From JAVBQJ01 sp031549115 (GTDB taxonomy: Bacteria; Verrucomicrobiota; Lentisphaeria; Victivallales; Victivallaceae): 64,000 nt of DNA. Location: contig JAVBQJ010000078.1 in assembly GCA_031549115.1 (NCBI GenBank), positions 18,155-82,154 on the forward strand, written 5' to 3'. Of the stretch, positions 6,740-16,700 are shown one piece after another; the stretch's first letter is position 1; the number at the start of each line of letters is the position of its first letter. The position numbers were made by a program, and so were the translations under genes. Below the pieces are notes generated by a model. That model made no database searches. It was not told the origin of the DNA and was given only the letters and a program-made list of their open reading frames with translations.

Positions 6740-9700
6740 ATGTTTGCCGAAATTTTCATCAAACGTCCCAAGTTCGCTTTCGTCATCTCGATTGTGACCG
6801 CGCTGGTCGGGGTGATCTGTCTGTTCAGGCTGCCGATTGCCGAATATCCGGAAATCGCTCCGCCGACCGTGAAAGTCACCGCAATGTATCCAGGCGCCAC
6901 CTCACAGGTGATCGCCGAAACCGTCGCCAGCGTGATCGAAGAGCAAGTCAACGGCATTGAAGATCTGCTGTATTTCAAATCCGAGAGCGACAACAACGGC
7001 AATTACACCCTGACTCTGACCTTCAAGCCCGGAATCAATTCGGATATCGCCCAGGTCAACGTCCAGAACGCGGTGCAGCGTGCCGAAGCGCAGTTGCCCG
7101 ATACCGTCAAGCAGATCGGCGTGGTCACCAAAAAGCAATCCACCGACATGGTGGGAGTGTATGTATTCCGGACCGACGGCAGTAAACTGACCGAACTGGA
7201 GTTGGCCAACTACATCCGGATGAACGTCAAGGACCCGTTCGCCCGGTTGCCCGGCATGGGCTATGTCGAAATCCTCGGCGAACGCAACTACAGCATGCGC
7301 ATCTGGCTGGATCCGCTGAAAATGGCGGCACTGAAGTTGACTCCCGAAGTCGTCATTGCCAAAATATCGTCACAGAACAGCGCCGCCGCGCCGGGAACAT
7401 TGGGCGCCGAGAAGGCCAACCCGTATCTGCAATTGAAGCTGGATGTCACCGGCCGGCTCCAGACACCGGAGGAGTTCGCCGACATCGTGATCGCCACCGG
7501 CGATACCGGCGAACAGATCCGCCTCGGCGACATCGCCCGGCTGGAACTCGGCGCCGAACGTTATACCGACGAGGGCTTTTACAACGGCACTTCAAGTGTC
7601 GCGATCGCCATTTACCGGCAGGACGGCGCCAACGCGGTCGAGCTGGTACGCGACACCAACCGGCTGCTGCAGGAACTTCAGACCCGTTTCCCGGCCGGCG
7701 TGGAGGCGGGCATCGCTTATGACCCCACGCATTACATCATGGTCAACGTCCGGGAAATCGCGGCCACGCTGGTCATAAGTCTGCTGCTGGTAATCGGAAT
7801 CACCTATGTTTTCCTGCAGGATTGGCGGGCGACGGTAGTACCGGCATTGGCGATCCCGGTATCGTTGCTGGGGACTTTTTTCTGCATGGCTCTGCTCGGT
7901 TTTTCGATCAACGTCCTGACCATGTTCGGTCTGATTCTGGTCATCGGTTCCCTGGTCGACAATGCCATTGTCGTGGTCGAAAATACCATGCGGATCATGG
8001 CCGACGAGGGGCTCGACGCCCCCGAAGCCACCACCAAGAGCATGCGGCAGATCACCAGTCCGGTGATTGCGGCGACGCTGGTTTCGGCGGCCATCTACGC
8101 CCCGATCGGCTTCTATGGCGGCATTGTCGGAACGATCTATCTGCAATTCGCGGTGACGATGTGCATCGCGCTATGCATTTCGGCATTCAATGCCTTGACG
8201 TTGAGTCCGGCGTTGTGCGCCATCCTGCTGCGCCCGCCCGTGCCGAACCGGCGCAAATTCCTCCTTTTCCGCTGGTTCGACAGCTCGCTCGAAGCCACCA
8301 AGCGAGGTTATATCGCCTTTTCCCGTTTCATGATCCGCCGTTTCTATCTGACGGTGATTGCGATTGCGGCGGTATTGGCGGCAAATTATTTCCTGCTCGG
8401 CGAACTCAAAGGCGGATTTCTACCCGATGAGGACAAGGGGGTGCTGATGTGCGAATTGGAGCTGCCGCCGGGCGCTTCGATCGAACGCACGGAAAAAGCC
8501 ATGCTGCTGTTCAACGACCGAGCCTTGAATACCCCCGGCGTGCGCGACATCCTCACCGTGGCCGGTTTTTCGATCATGAGCGGCGCCAGCGAGAATCTCG
8601 GTTTCGCCATCGTTTCTCTGGACGACTGGGAGCTGCGCCGGACGCCGGAGCTGTCGATTGACGCGATCCGCAGCCGGATTATGGCGGAAGGAGCGACGAT
8701 CCCGCAGGCGCAAGTCCGTGTTTTCCAGCCGCCGGCGATCATGGGATTGGGTGTCACCGGCGGCGTAACGCTGGCGTTCCGCACCACCGGCAACGACACA
8801 CCACAGCAATTCGAGCGGCAAATGGGGAAATTGCTCGGGCTGCTGAATAACCAGGACGTCATGCCGGAGGTGATGTATGCATTCAGCGGCTTCAACGCCA
8901 GAACGCCGCAACTGTTTCTCGACATCAATCGCCAGAAAGCCGAGGCGCTCGGCGTGCCGGTCAGCCGAATTTTCACTGCGCTGCAAAGCAATCTGGCATC
9001 ATTATATGTCAACGACTTCAACTTATATGGATATTCGTTCAAAGTGAAGATCCAGCTCGACCGGAACGAGCGATCCACCATCGACGACCTCGAAGAACTG
9101 ATGATTCAGAACGACTACGGCCAGATGGTGCCGTTGACCGCCATTGCCGATGTCAAGTTGATGCTCGGAGCCCGCAAAATCGAGCGTTTCAACCAGAACA
9201 TGTCGGCCGGCATCACCGTGATCCCGCTTCCCGGCGCCTCGACCGCCCGGATCATGAACCGGATTGAAACCCTGGTCGATGACACTTTCCCTGGCGAGTA
9301 CGCAGTCAGCTGGACCGATATGAGCTATCAGGAACGGAACAACGACGGCCGCATCGTGCTGCTGATGACCCTCGCAGTAATCTTCGGGTATCTGTTTCTG
9401 GTGGCCCAGTATGAATCCTGGACCATCCCGATGCCGGTGATCCTGTCGGTCGCGTTCGCCTCCCTCGGCGGAATCGCCGCATTGTACGCAACCGGCATGC
9501 TGCTGGATATTTATGCCCAGCTCGGCTTGATCATGCTGATCGGATTGTGCGCCAAGAGCACCATCCTGATGGTGGAATTCTCGATGCAGGAACGCAGTAC
9601 CGGCAAATCCATCGCCCGATCCGCCCTCAACGGCGCCAATTACCGCTACCGCGCGGTATTGATGACGGCATGGAGCTTCATCATCGGCGTGATGCCGCTG

Positions 9701-9865
9701 CTGCTCGCTTCCGGCGCCGGCGCCGAAAGCCGCAAAGTCATCGGCACCACAACCTTCTGGGGCATGTTGCTTGCCACCCTGGTCGGGGTGGCTTTCATCC
9801 CCCCGATGTTCGCCGTCTTCCAGAAAACGCGCGAGGCAGTTAAGTCGCAAAAGCGGGAGAATTGA
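6740..9865 (+). CDS. RND efflux pump, inner-membrane permease (AcrB/HAE1 type)
   Basis: 1041 residues starting MFAEIFIKRPKFAF, the usual AcrB opening; AAGGAG precedes this ATG, better than the GTG at 6725. Twelve membrane helices in the 1+5+1+5 pattern flank two large periplasmic loops. Helix 4 carries GSLVDNAIVVVENT, with the conserved Asp of the proton relay (the second Asp of the usual pair is Asn here: VDN). The pump exports hydrophobic compounds using the proton gradient. It is co-transcribed with the adaptor. About half the sequence resembles the second pump at 37592, which suggests paralogy. Confidence 0.95.
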   Translation: MFAEIFIKRPKFAFVISIVTALVGVICLFRLPIAEYPEIAPPTVKVTAMYPGATSQVIAETVASVIEEQVNGIEDLLYFKSESDNNGNYTLTLTFKPGINSDIAQVNVQNAVQRAEAQLPDTVKQIGVVTKKQSTDMVGVYVFRTDGSKLTELELANYIRMNVKDPFARLPGMGYVEILGERNYSMRIWLDPLKMAALKLTPEVVIAKISSQNSAAAPGTLGAEKANPYLQLKLDVTGRLQTPEEFADIVIATGDTGEQIRLGDIARLELGAERYTDEGFYNGTSSVAIAIYRQDGANAVELVRDTNRLLQELQTRFPAGVEAGIAYDPTHYIMVNVREIAATLVISLLLVIGITYVFLQDWRATVVPALAIPVSLLGTFFCMALLGFSINVLTMFGLILVIGSLVDNAIVVVENTMRIMADEGLDAPEATTKSMRQITSPVIAATLVSAAIYAPIGFYGGIVGTIYLQFAVTMCIALCISAFNALTLSPALCAILLRPPVPNRRKFLLFRWFDSSLEATKRGYIAFSRFMIRRFYLTVIAIAAVLAANYFLLGELKGGFLPDEDKGVLMCELELPPGASIERTEKAMLLFNDRALNTPGVRDILTVAGFSIMSGASENLGFAIVSLDDWELRRTPELSIDAIRSRIMAEGATIPQAQVRVFQPPAIMGLGVTGGVTLAFRTTGNDTPQQFERQMGKLLGLLNNQDVMPEVMYAFSGFNARTPQLFLDINRQKAEALGVPVSRIFTALQSNLASLYVNDFNLYGYSFKVKIQLDRNERSTIDDLEELMIQNDYGQMVPLTAIADVKLMLGARKIERFNQNMSAGITVIPLPGASTARIMNRIETLVDDTFPGEYAVSWTDMSYQERNNDGRIVLLMTLAVIFGYLFLVAQYESWTIPMPVILSVAFASLGGIAALYATGMLLDIYAQLGLIMLIGLCAKSTILMVEFSMQERSTGKSIARSALNGANYRYRAVLMTAWSFIIGVMPLLLASGAGAESRKVIGTTTFWGMLLATLVGVAFIPPMFAVFQKTREAVKSQKREN

Positions 9866-9960
9866 GGGAGGGAGAACGTGGGGGACTTCTCGTCCCCCAC
9901 GCCCCGCAGGCTCGGTCACCGGCCCCTGCCCCTCTGCTGCGGATATGGCAGCGCCATAGC
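9866..9960 (-). repeat. Interspersed hairpin repeat, copy 1 (also the likely terminator)
   Basis: Read on the minus strand, this stretch aligns with 30575-30650 (shared blocks GCAGCAGAGG, GGTGACC, CGAG between G-runs and C-runs, then TTCTCCC or TTTTCCC). It contains a perfect 9-bp hairpin, GTGGGGGAC/GTCCCCCAC (9878-9886/9892-9900) with loop TTCTC. It lies between convergent genes, so termination from either side is plausible. Confidence 0.65.
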
Positions 9961-9969
9961 CTCCGCAAC

Positions 9970-10707
9970 CTACTTGGAAAGAAAGCGGATCGCCTCGGGG
10001 AGTTCGCGGAAGTTGTAGATGATGTAGTCGGCTTCGACGCCGCGGGATTTCCAGTCGCCCTGATTGGATTGGAAAAACACGGTTTTCATCCCGGCCTGGT
10101 GGGCGCCCCAGACATCGCGGTACATGTCGTTGCCGATGAAGACCGCCTCTTCCGGTTTGAGTTCCATTTCGGCCAGGGCGAATTCGAACATTCTGGCATC
10201 GGGCTTGCGGAAGCCGAAGTCGCTGGAAACGAGCACCGGATCGAAGTAGTCCGCCAGACCCACACTCTGCAATTCGGGGTGCGCCCACAAGCTCTGGCCG
10301 TCGGAGACAGCCGCCAGCATATAGCGCGCTTTCAGGTAATCGAGCACTTCGCGGACACCGGGATAAAGCTGCAATTTGGAGCGGGACGCGGCGCGGAAGG
10401 TTTCGGCGAGAAAGCCCGGCAGCTGCGCCAGTCTTTCCGGCGGCAGAGTCCGGGTATACGCCGAACCATAACGGTCGACGATCTCCTGAAAAATCGCCGC
10501 CACGTTGAATTCGGGGTGCTCTTCGAAGCTTTCGCGCCGCTGGCGCTTGTTGATGTCATAAAATTGCCGGCGCAGCTCCTCCGGTTCGATCCGCACCCCC
10601 TGATAGTCGAGCAGATTCGCCAGCATCCGGTAAATCTCCCCGGACGATTCGTCGGTCCAGATATCCACCACCGTGCCGTTGAGATCGAAAAGCAGTCCCC
10701 GGATCAT
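9970..10707 (-). CDS. HAD-superfamily hydrolase with an atypical DxN motif
   Basis: 245 residues from MIRGLLFDLNGTVVD. The nucleophile is Asp 8, but the second acidic residue of the usual DxD is Asn 10. A helical cap follows, then SDGQS (motif II), FRKPD (motif III Lys) and FIGNDMYRDVWGA (motif IV). HAD proteins are mostly phosphatases; losing the second Asp, the general acid/base, may weaken or change the chemistry. The ATG at 10707 overlaps the stop of the upstream kinase gene as ATGA, with GGGGGTGG ahead of it, so the two are translationally coupled. The longer start at 10728 is less likely. Confidence 0.88.
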   Translation of the reverse strand: MIRGLLFDLNGTVVDIWTDESSGEIYRMLANLLDYQGVRIEPEELRRQFYDINKRQRRESFEEHPEFNVAAIFQEIVDRYGSAYTRTLPPERLAQLPGFLAETFRAASRSKLQLYPGVREVLDYLKARYMLAAVSDGQSLWAHPELQSVGLADYFDPVLVSSDFGFRKPDARMFEFALAEMELKPEEAVFIGNDMYRDVWGAHQAGMKTVFFQSNQGDWKSRGVEADYIIYNFRELPEAIRFLSK

Positions 10708-11717
10708 CGTTGCCACCCCCATAAACATTCTTTGGCTTCGTAGACCAGTTTTTTACGGTAATCCCAGTGCAGCCACCGGTTGCGGGCGATGCGCAGAAAG
10801 GTGATGCCCATGTAGAACGGCACCCGGCCGGTCATGGCGCGGAACGCCTGCTCCCGATCCGGGAAGTGGCACGCATACTCCCACAGGAAGTGGCCGATGA
10901 ACGGCTGCGCCGCGTAGCGGTTCCCGGTCGCGGCGAGAAAGAAGTGCGCCAGTTCGCCCGCCAGCCGGCCGGTATCGAATACCCGGTCGTTCCGGCGCAA
11001 ACGTTCGAGGTCGAAGCTGATCACATGCGGCCCGTCGCCGAAAAGGAAATTTTCCGGCGTGGCGTCGCCGTGCGTCAGCACCTGGCAATCCTCCCACATC
11101 CGCGGTTGTCCTTTCCAGCAATCGCGCAGCCAGTAAAACTCCCCGGCTTCGTGCCCGGAAATCAGCCGCTCGTTTTCGAGACGGCCGATCAGGCTGTCCA
11201 TATAATGGCAGTTTTCCTGAAAATTCACCCGGTACGGATTCGCGGTCCGGTTGTGAAACGACGCCAGAAAATACGCGAGCGCGGTCAATTTGCCGAACAG
11301 CAGCGCATCGTCGCGCTGCTGGATCGCCCGGGTAATGATGCGGCTGAGCAGTTCGCCATTGCAGTATTCGACCATCAGCAGCTGGTTCAGCGACGCGTTG
11401 CACCCCAGGGGGCGGGCAATGTAATGCGGACTGCCGGAGAAACCGTGGCTGCGCATCAGCGCCAGATGGTGGCACTCCCGGGTCAGGCGCCGGGCAGCGA
11501 CTCCATGGTTGGATTCCCGCGCCGACAGAAAAAATTTCCCGATGGTTTTCGTCCCGGTGTATTTTTCTTCGTACAAATAGACATCGTTGGAGCCGTTGAG
11601 CTTGAACACCCGGTAGACCGGGCGGCGCGACGCGCGCAACTGCGGCTGAATGTCATAACGCAGATAGCCGTACAGCGAATCCGACTCGGGCAAATGCCCC
11701 AGATATTGTATTCCCAT
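10704..11717 (-). CDS. Phosphotransferase of the APH/choline-kinase-like fold
   Basis: 337 residues. The kinase catalytic loop reads LTHGDATPENFLF (His 216, Asp 218, Asn 223), and a second metal-binding Asp is in ISFDLERL (Asp 236). The N-lobe contains VYLYEEKYTGTKTIGKFF, consistent with a nucleotide-binding strand pair. Such proteins phosphorylate small molecules such as aminoglycosides, choline or sugars; the substrate cannot be told here. GAGGAG lies 13 nt before the start. It forms a two-gene operon with the overlapping HAD gene, so a kinase/phosphatase pair acting on one metabolite is possible. It is divergent from the LacI gene. Confidence 0.82.
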   Translation of the reverse strand: MGIQYLGHLPESDSLYGYLRYDIQPQLRASRRPVYRVFKLNGSNDVYLYEEKYTGTKTIGKFFLSARESNHGVAARRLTRECHHLALMRSHGFSGSPHYIARPLGCNASLNQLLMVEYCNGELLSRIITRAIQQRDDALLFGKLTALAYFLASFHNRTANPYRVNFQENCHYMDSLIGRLENERLISGHEAGEFYWLRDCWKGQPRMWEDCQVLTHGDATPENFLFGDGPHVISFDLERLRRNDRVFDTGRLAGELAHFFLAATGNRYAAQPFIGHFLWEYACHFPDREQAFRAMTGRVPFYMGITFLRIARNRWLHWDYRKKLVYEAKECLWGWQR

Positions 11718-11874
11718 TCTGTATTAATCTCCTCATTCATAAAAAGGTAACCTGATTCTGACAAAATACAAATCTTCTTCCCCGGAAACGCGCAAAAATC
11801 ACAGCCTTTTCGCTGGAAAACGCCCGCCGCGCCGGTCAGAAAAAAAAATTTTCGCCAATTTCTCCATTCCACTA

Positions 11875-11903
11875 TTGACTTTTTTTCCAAAGTACACTAT
11901 AAT
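11875..11903 (+). promoter_or_regulatory. Sigma-70 promoter of the LacI gene
   Basis: TTGACT (11875-11880), 17 bp, TATAAT (11898-11903): a near-consensus promoter. Confidence 0.8.
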
Positions 11904-11916
11904 GTAAGCAGAACGT

Positions 11917-11934
11917 TGCTGAAACGCTTCAGCA
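11917..11934. promoter_or_regulatory. LacI-type operator candidate
   Basis: TGCTGAAACGCTTCAGCA is a dyad with 7-bp arms (TGCTGAA/TTCAGCA) around a central ACGC. It lies just after the -10, over the transcribed start, where autorepression is expected. Confidence 0.7.
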
Positions 11935-11968
11935 GAATCAAAAAATGCCGTACCGGGAGAAAAAACTC

Positions 11969-12988
11969 ATGGTGACATTGCGGGATGTGGCGAAAGCGGC
12001 CGGAACCAGCGTCAGCGCGGTATCCACTGTGTTGAACGGACGCGCCGAAGCCGGACGCATCGGCGCCGAGCTTCAGAAGCGGATCGAAGTGACCGCCCGC
12101 GATCTCGGCTACCGCTGCAACCAGCTGGCACGCTCGATCGCCACCGGATTGACCCGGACGATCGCGCTGGTCTCCGACGCCGGCGAGCATTGCGAATACT
12201 TCTACGAGCTCAATGCCGGTATCCTGGATTCCGCCTCGGCGCACCAGTACGCGTTAAAGATTTACCTGACCGCCCACCAGTCGCTGGCTTCGATCCTCGA
12301 ACATCTGGTCGGCGAGCGCACCGGCGGCGTGCTCTTTCACATCGTCAACCCCGGCTGCGCAACCACGTTGATGAAGGCGCTGGACCGGGAGCAGATCCCC
12401 TACGGCGTGGTCAATACCGCGCCGTTCTCCCGGCGCGGCTTCCGGGTGGATTCCGATGACAGCCCCGGCGTCGAGGCGGCGGTACGACATTTGCACAAGC
12501 TCGGGCATCGCCGGATCACCTACTTCGACTACAATCAGGAGGTCGCCTCCATCTATGCCCGCCGCGAAGGCTACCGGACGGCGATGGAGCAACTTGGACT
12601 CATCCCGGATATCATCAGCGCTCTGGAAATGAACGGACCTTACCCCGAACTGCAGCGACGCTTTTCCGCCCCCGCGGGCACACGGCCGACCGCGGTGGTC
12701 GGTTACTCGGACATGCTGGCGCTGAAAGCATTCGGCCATGCCTACGAGCTGGACTTGAAAGTTCCGGCGGATCTGTCGCTGGTCGGTTTCGCCGGCTTGT
12801 CGCTGGCCGATTTTTCGCCGGTGCCGTTGAGCACGGTGAAGCAGCCATTTCAGGATATGGGCCGCCGCGGTACCGAATTGTTGCTCGAACGTATCGACCA
12901 TCCCGAACGGATGGCTGAATTTCATACGGATTTGTTGCCGGTAATGCTGTCTCCCGGGAAAAGCAGCGCAGCCGCACCGAATCCCTAG
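11969..12988 (+). CDS. LacI-family transcriptional regulator
   Basis: 339 residues from MVTLRDVAKAAGTS, the canonical LacI helix-turn-helix (SVSAVSTVLNG next, then the hinge helix CNQLARSIATG). The sensor domain follows, with VPADLSLVGFAGL near the end. GGGAGA lies 10 nt before this ATG; an ATG at 11945 would add eight residues. The protein should bind a sugar ligand and repress nearby genes. It heads a plus-strand run of pseudopilin and glycosidase genes, and a dyad typical for the family overlaps its own promoter. The control of the downstream genes is inferred from position. Confidence 0.92.
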   Translation: MVTLRDVAKAAGTSVSAVSTVLNGRAEAGRIGAELQKRIEVTARDLGYRCNQLARSIATGLTRTIALVSDAGEHCEYFYELNAGILDSASAHQYALKIYLTAHQSLASILEHLVGERTGGVLFHIVNPGCATTLMKALDREQIPYGVVNTAPFSRRGFRVDSDDSPGVEAAVRHLHKLGHRRITYFDYNQEVASIYARREGYRTAMEQLGLIPDIISALEMNGPYPELQRRFSAPAGTRPTAVVGYSDMLALKAFGHAYELDLKVPADLSLVGFAGLSLADFSPVPLSTVKQPFQDMGRRGTELLLERIDHPERMAEFHTDLLPVMLSPGKSSAAAPNP

Positions 12989-13022
12989 AGTTCATAAAAC
13001 ACAAACGGAAGGAAGTTGATTC

Positions 13023-13718
13023 ATGAAACGCATTTTCACACTCATTGAGCTTCTCGTGGTCATTGCTATTATTGCAATTTTAGCCAGCATGCTGCTGCCG
13101 GCGCTGTCAAAAGCGCGCGCCGCGGCACAGGCCATCACCTGTACCTCCAATCTGAAGCAGACGATGCTGGCATTCACCATTTACTCCACCGAGAACAATG
13201 AATGGGTCAAAGGCCCCAGTTACGCCAACAACGCTTGGGCCGACTTGAATGCGGGCGATGCGTTCCTGCATAACCTCACGGAGAACTCCCCCAAAGCAAT
13301 GTTCTGCCCCGTGGTTCGGCAGAACCCCGATTACCAGATTCAGAGTCAATTGTACGGCATGGTGTTCGATGTCACCAGTGTGCCGGCGGGAAGCTACTTG
13401 ACGGCCGACAACGCGACCTATATACGCCTCAGCGTCGGCAATCGGCCCAGTGATTTCCTGCTTTTCGCCGATTCCTGGTACTCCACCTATGAAATGCAGT
13501 ATACCGCGGTCATCCCCCACAGCACGGCAATGACCTACAGCATGCGCCACAACAACAAGGCGAATGCCGCCTTCTCCGATGGACACGTCGAAGCGTGCGC
13601 CAAAGACCGGCTTATCGCCGCCTCCGCCCAGGCTGAAATTTATTACCTGATGGTATACGCTCACGATATGAACAACCAGCTCGTCGAGCTGGAAGGCATC
13701 AACCTGAACCGCAAATAA
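13023..13718 (+). CDS. Pseudopilin-like protein with prepilin leader and H-X9-DG motif
   Basis: 231 residues. The short leader MKRIF precedes TLIELLVVIAIIAILASM, a class III signal cleaved by prepilin peptidase, followed by LLPALSKARAAAQ. There is no Gly before the cleavage point; Phe stands there, as is common in this phylum. The C-terminal half carries MRHNNKANAAFSDGHVEA, the H-x9-DG motif found in Planctomycetes and Lentisphaerota pseudopilins. It probably assembles in or anchors to the cell envelope; the function of this large family is unknown. It lies 34 bp after the LacI gene and 15 bp before a glycosidase gene, so it is probably in one operon. Confidence 0.92.
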   Translation: MKRIFTLIELLVVIAIIAILASMLLPALSKARAAAQAITCTSNLKQTMLAFTIYSTENNEWVKGPSYANNAWADLNAGDAFLHNLTENSPKAMFCPVVRQNPDYQIQSQLYGMVFDVTSVPAGSYLTADNATYIRLSVGNRPSDFLLFADSWYSTYEMQYTAVIPHSTAMTYSMRHNNKANAAFSDGHVEACAKDRLIAASAQAEIYYLMVYAHDMNNQLVELEGINLNRK

Positions 13719-13733
13719 CAATAGCATATCATT

Positions 13734-16700
13734 ATGACTAAATTATTATCCTTATTATGGTACGTGCCGTTCGTCGCCGGAGCGGCCACCGAACCGATCG
13801 CCGCGTTCGACTTCCGCCAGGCGGCAGGCTCACAGGAAATCCGCGATCAGAGCGGTCAATTCCGCTGCATCAGCGATTCGGGCGCGTTCGTCGTCGAAAA
13901 CGATGCCTTGCGGGTGGCGTTCGGAGCGCGCTTCCGCGTTCCCGAACTCGGCAGCAAATTGGGCGAGCACTTCTCCATCTCCGCCTGGGTATTGAAAAGT
14001 GCGGAGACCCGGATCTACCGGACGCCGTTGGTCAGTTGCGGCTATACCGCATCGCACGAAGGCAATGCGCCGGGTAGAAACGAATTTGATTTCCTCTGGC
14101 AGATCAACGGCTTCGTACCGGAATTTCAGACTTACGGCGGCGGGTTGACGGTCAACGCGTCTCCGTATTCCGGCGAATTCTTCTACAGCGATTCCAGCTG
14201 GCGGCGTCATCAGGAGGATGAGCCGGTCGCCATGAATCGCTGGCAAGAGCTCACCTGCGTCTATGACGCCGGGAATATCACGCTCTACGTCGACGGCCGG
14301 GCCGTCGCGGCCAAGCCCCGCACCAGTGAACGCGCGCCGCTTCTGGTCAGCGGTTTCGATCTTTATATCGGCGCGTTGCGCGAAAAAAACGAAGCCGACA
14401 ACAGTGTCAGCGCCGAGATGCTGATCAATGATCTGCGCTTTTACAATCGTGCCCTCACCGCCGCCGAGGTGGCGCAGGATTATGCGCAAAGCCGCTCCCG
14501 GTTTCCGGAAACGCCGGTAACCTTGCAGGCGACCCGCGCCTATTTTTCCGAAGAGATGCGCGATCTGGACGAAGAGATGACCAACCGGCTGCCGCAGACC
14601 GCCGCCTTCGCCGCGCAACCGCCGGCCGATCCGTATCCGGCCGATCACCGCATCCATGCCGAACTGCGCCGAAACGAAGGTCAGGTCCAGCTTTTCCTGG
14701 ATGGCAAACCGCTGGCTCCGGTGGCCGCCAATCCGATTCAATTCGAGCCCGGTTTCTGGACCAGCCAGGAGTTCGTCCGGGACTTCGCCGCGGCGGGTGT
14801 CACCATCAATCTCGTCGGGATGCCGGGAATCTGCAGCTGGATCGGCGAGAACGAATATGACTACAGTGTCATCGACCGGCGTATCCGGGAGGCCATCGCC
14901 GCGAGTCCGGAGGCGCGGATCGTACCGGTGATCTTCTCACTGCCGCCGGTGTGGTTCCACGAGAAATACCCGGATGAGCTGGAGGAGTATTATATTTCCG
15001 CCGCCGAGCCGGAACTCGGGAAAACCAAATGGCGCGGTTCCGGCGCACCGCTGGGCTCCGACGTCTGGCTGAATTTATCGCTGGATATGCTGCGCGACTT
15101 CGTGCGCCATTGCGAAACCAGCGACTACGCCAACCATATCGTCGGCTATGCGTTTCCGGGTGGAGACGCGGGCGAATGGTACTGGCCGGGACTCTTCACC
15201 GGCGGCGGCGGCATCACCGGGTATTCGGCGCCGACGCTGGCGAACTTCCGCAAATTTTTGCAGCAGAAATACGCCACCGATGCCGCGCTGCAGCAGGCCT
15301 GGTCCGATCCGGCAGTCACCCGTACCAATGCCGAAGTGCCGACGCCGCAGGAACGCCGGGCGACGGAGCGGGGATTTTTCCGCGATCCGGCAGTTGCCCG
15401 CAATGTCTATGACTTCCGGCAATTCCTGAACGAGCGCACCTTCTTCAACTTCAACGAATCCGCCCGGGTGATCCGGGAAGCGGCCGGTTCCGACCGCATC
15501 ATCATCACCTATTACGGCTATCCGTTGTATTTTGCCGGCCGCAACTGGACATTGCAGTATGCCGGTCTTCAAAGCAGCCGCGACGCCCTGACCAGCCCTT
15601 ATATCGACATGATCGCCACGCCGGTCAGTTATCTCAACCGGCGCGGCGGCCAGGTCGGCGCCAATATCGCGGGCTTTTCCGGCTCCGCGGCATTGCATGG
15701 GAAGGTGATTTGCCGCGAGGAGGACATCCGCACCCACTTCTTCCCCCGCATGGAATTCGGCCGGACCTCCACGTTGTCGGAAACCGTACAGGTGATGAAG
15801 CGCGGTTACGGTTACTATCTGACCGACAATTATATGATGTGGTATGTCTGCCAGGGCGGAAATCATTCCTATCATCAAGAGGATATGATGCGACAGTTCC
15901 GGGAATTTCAGCAAATGGCCGACGCGGCCGTGACCGTCGACCGGGAAGCGGTCGCGGAAGTGGCGCTGATCTTCGACGAAAAGAAAAGCATGGATGCGTT
16001 GGCCATCTCCGACAACAACTTCATCACCCGCCACACCTGGGAAACCTACGAAGCGGCGCATCGGATGGGAACTCCGTTCCGCCTCTATTATCTGGAAGAC
16101 CTGGCGGAGGACGCCATGCCGGATTACAAGCTTTATGTGTTCCTGAACCCCTACCGGATCGAGCCGGCGTTGCTGGCGAAAATCCGCCGGAAAATGGCCC
16201 GCAACAACGCGGTCGCGGTCTGGTGCTACGCGCCGGGGTTCATCGGCGATGCCGGCTTCGACGTCGGCAATATGCGGAACGTATCTGGAATACAGCTCAA
16301 AGAGTGCGAACCGGGCGCGTTCACCGTCGCCAACGTCAAATCGCACCCCATTACCCGGTACGTCACCGGGCAGCGGAATTTCAGCTGCGATCCGGCGTTT
16401 GCCGTCGACGATCCCGATGCCGAAATTCTGGCCGGTTCGGGTACGGCCGGAACGCTCGCCGTCAAGGGGCAGGACATATACACGCTGGAACCGTTGAGCG
16501 GCGGCATGCTGCGCGGACTGGCGGAATATGCCGGTGCCCACATTTATCTGGCGCAGGACGATGTGCTCACCGCCAACCGCTCCTACCTGATGCTGATTGC
16601 CGATGAGGCCGGAGAGCGTACCATCACGCTTCCGGCCAAGGCCACCGTGACCGATGCCGTCACCGGTGCCGTGATTGTCGAAAATCAATCGCAGTTCACC

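Noticed and set aside
11483..11890. Alternative 135-residue minus-strand frame overlapping the kinase start
   Set aside because: It overlaps the well-supported kinase start in another frame and shows no family pattern.
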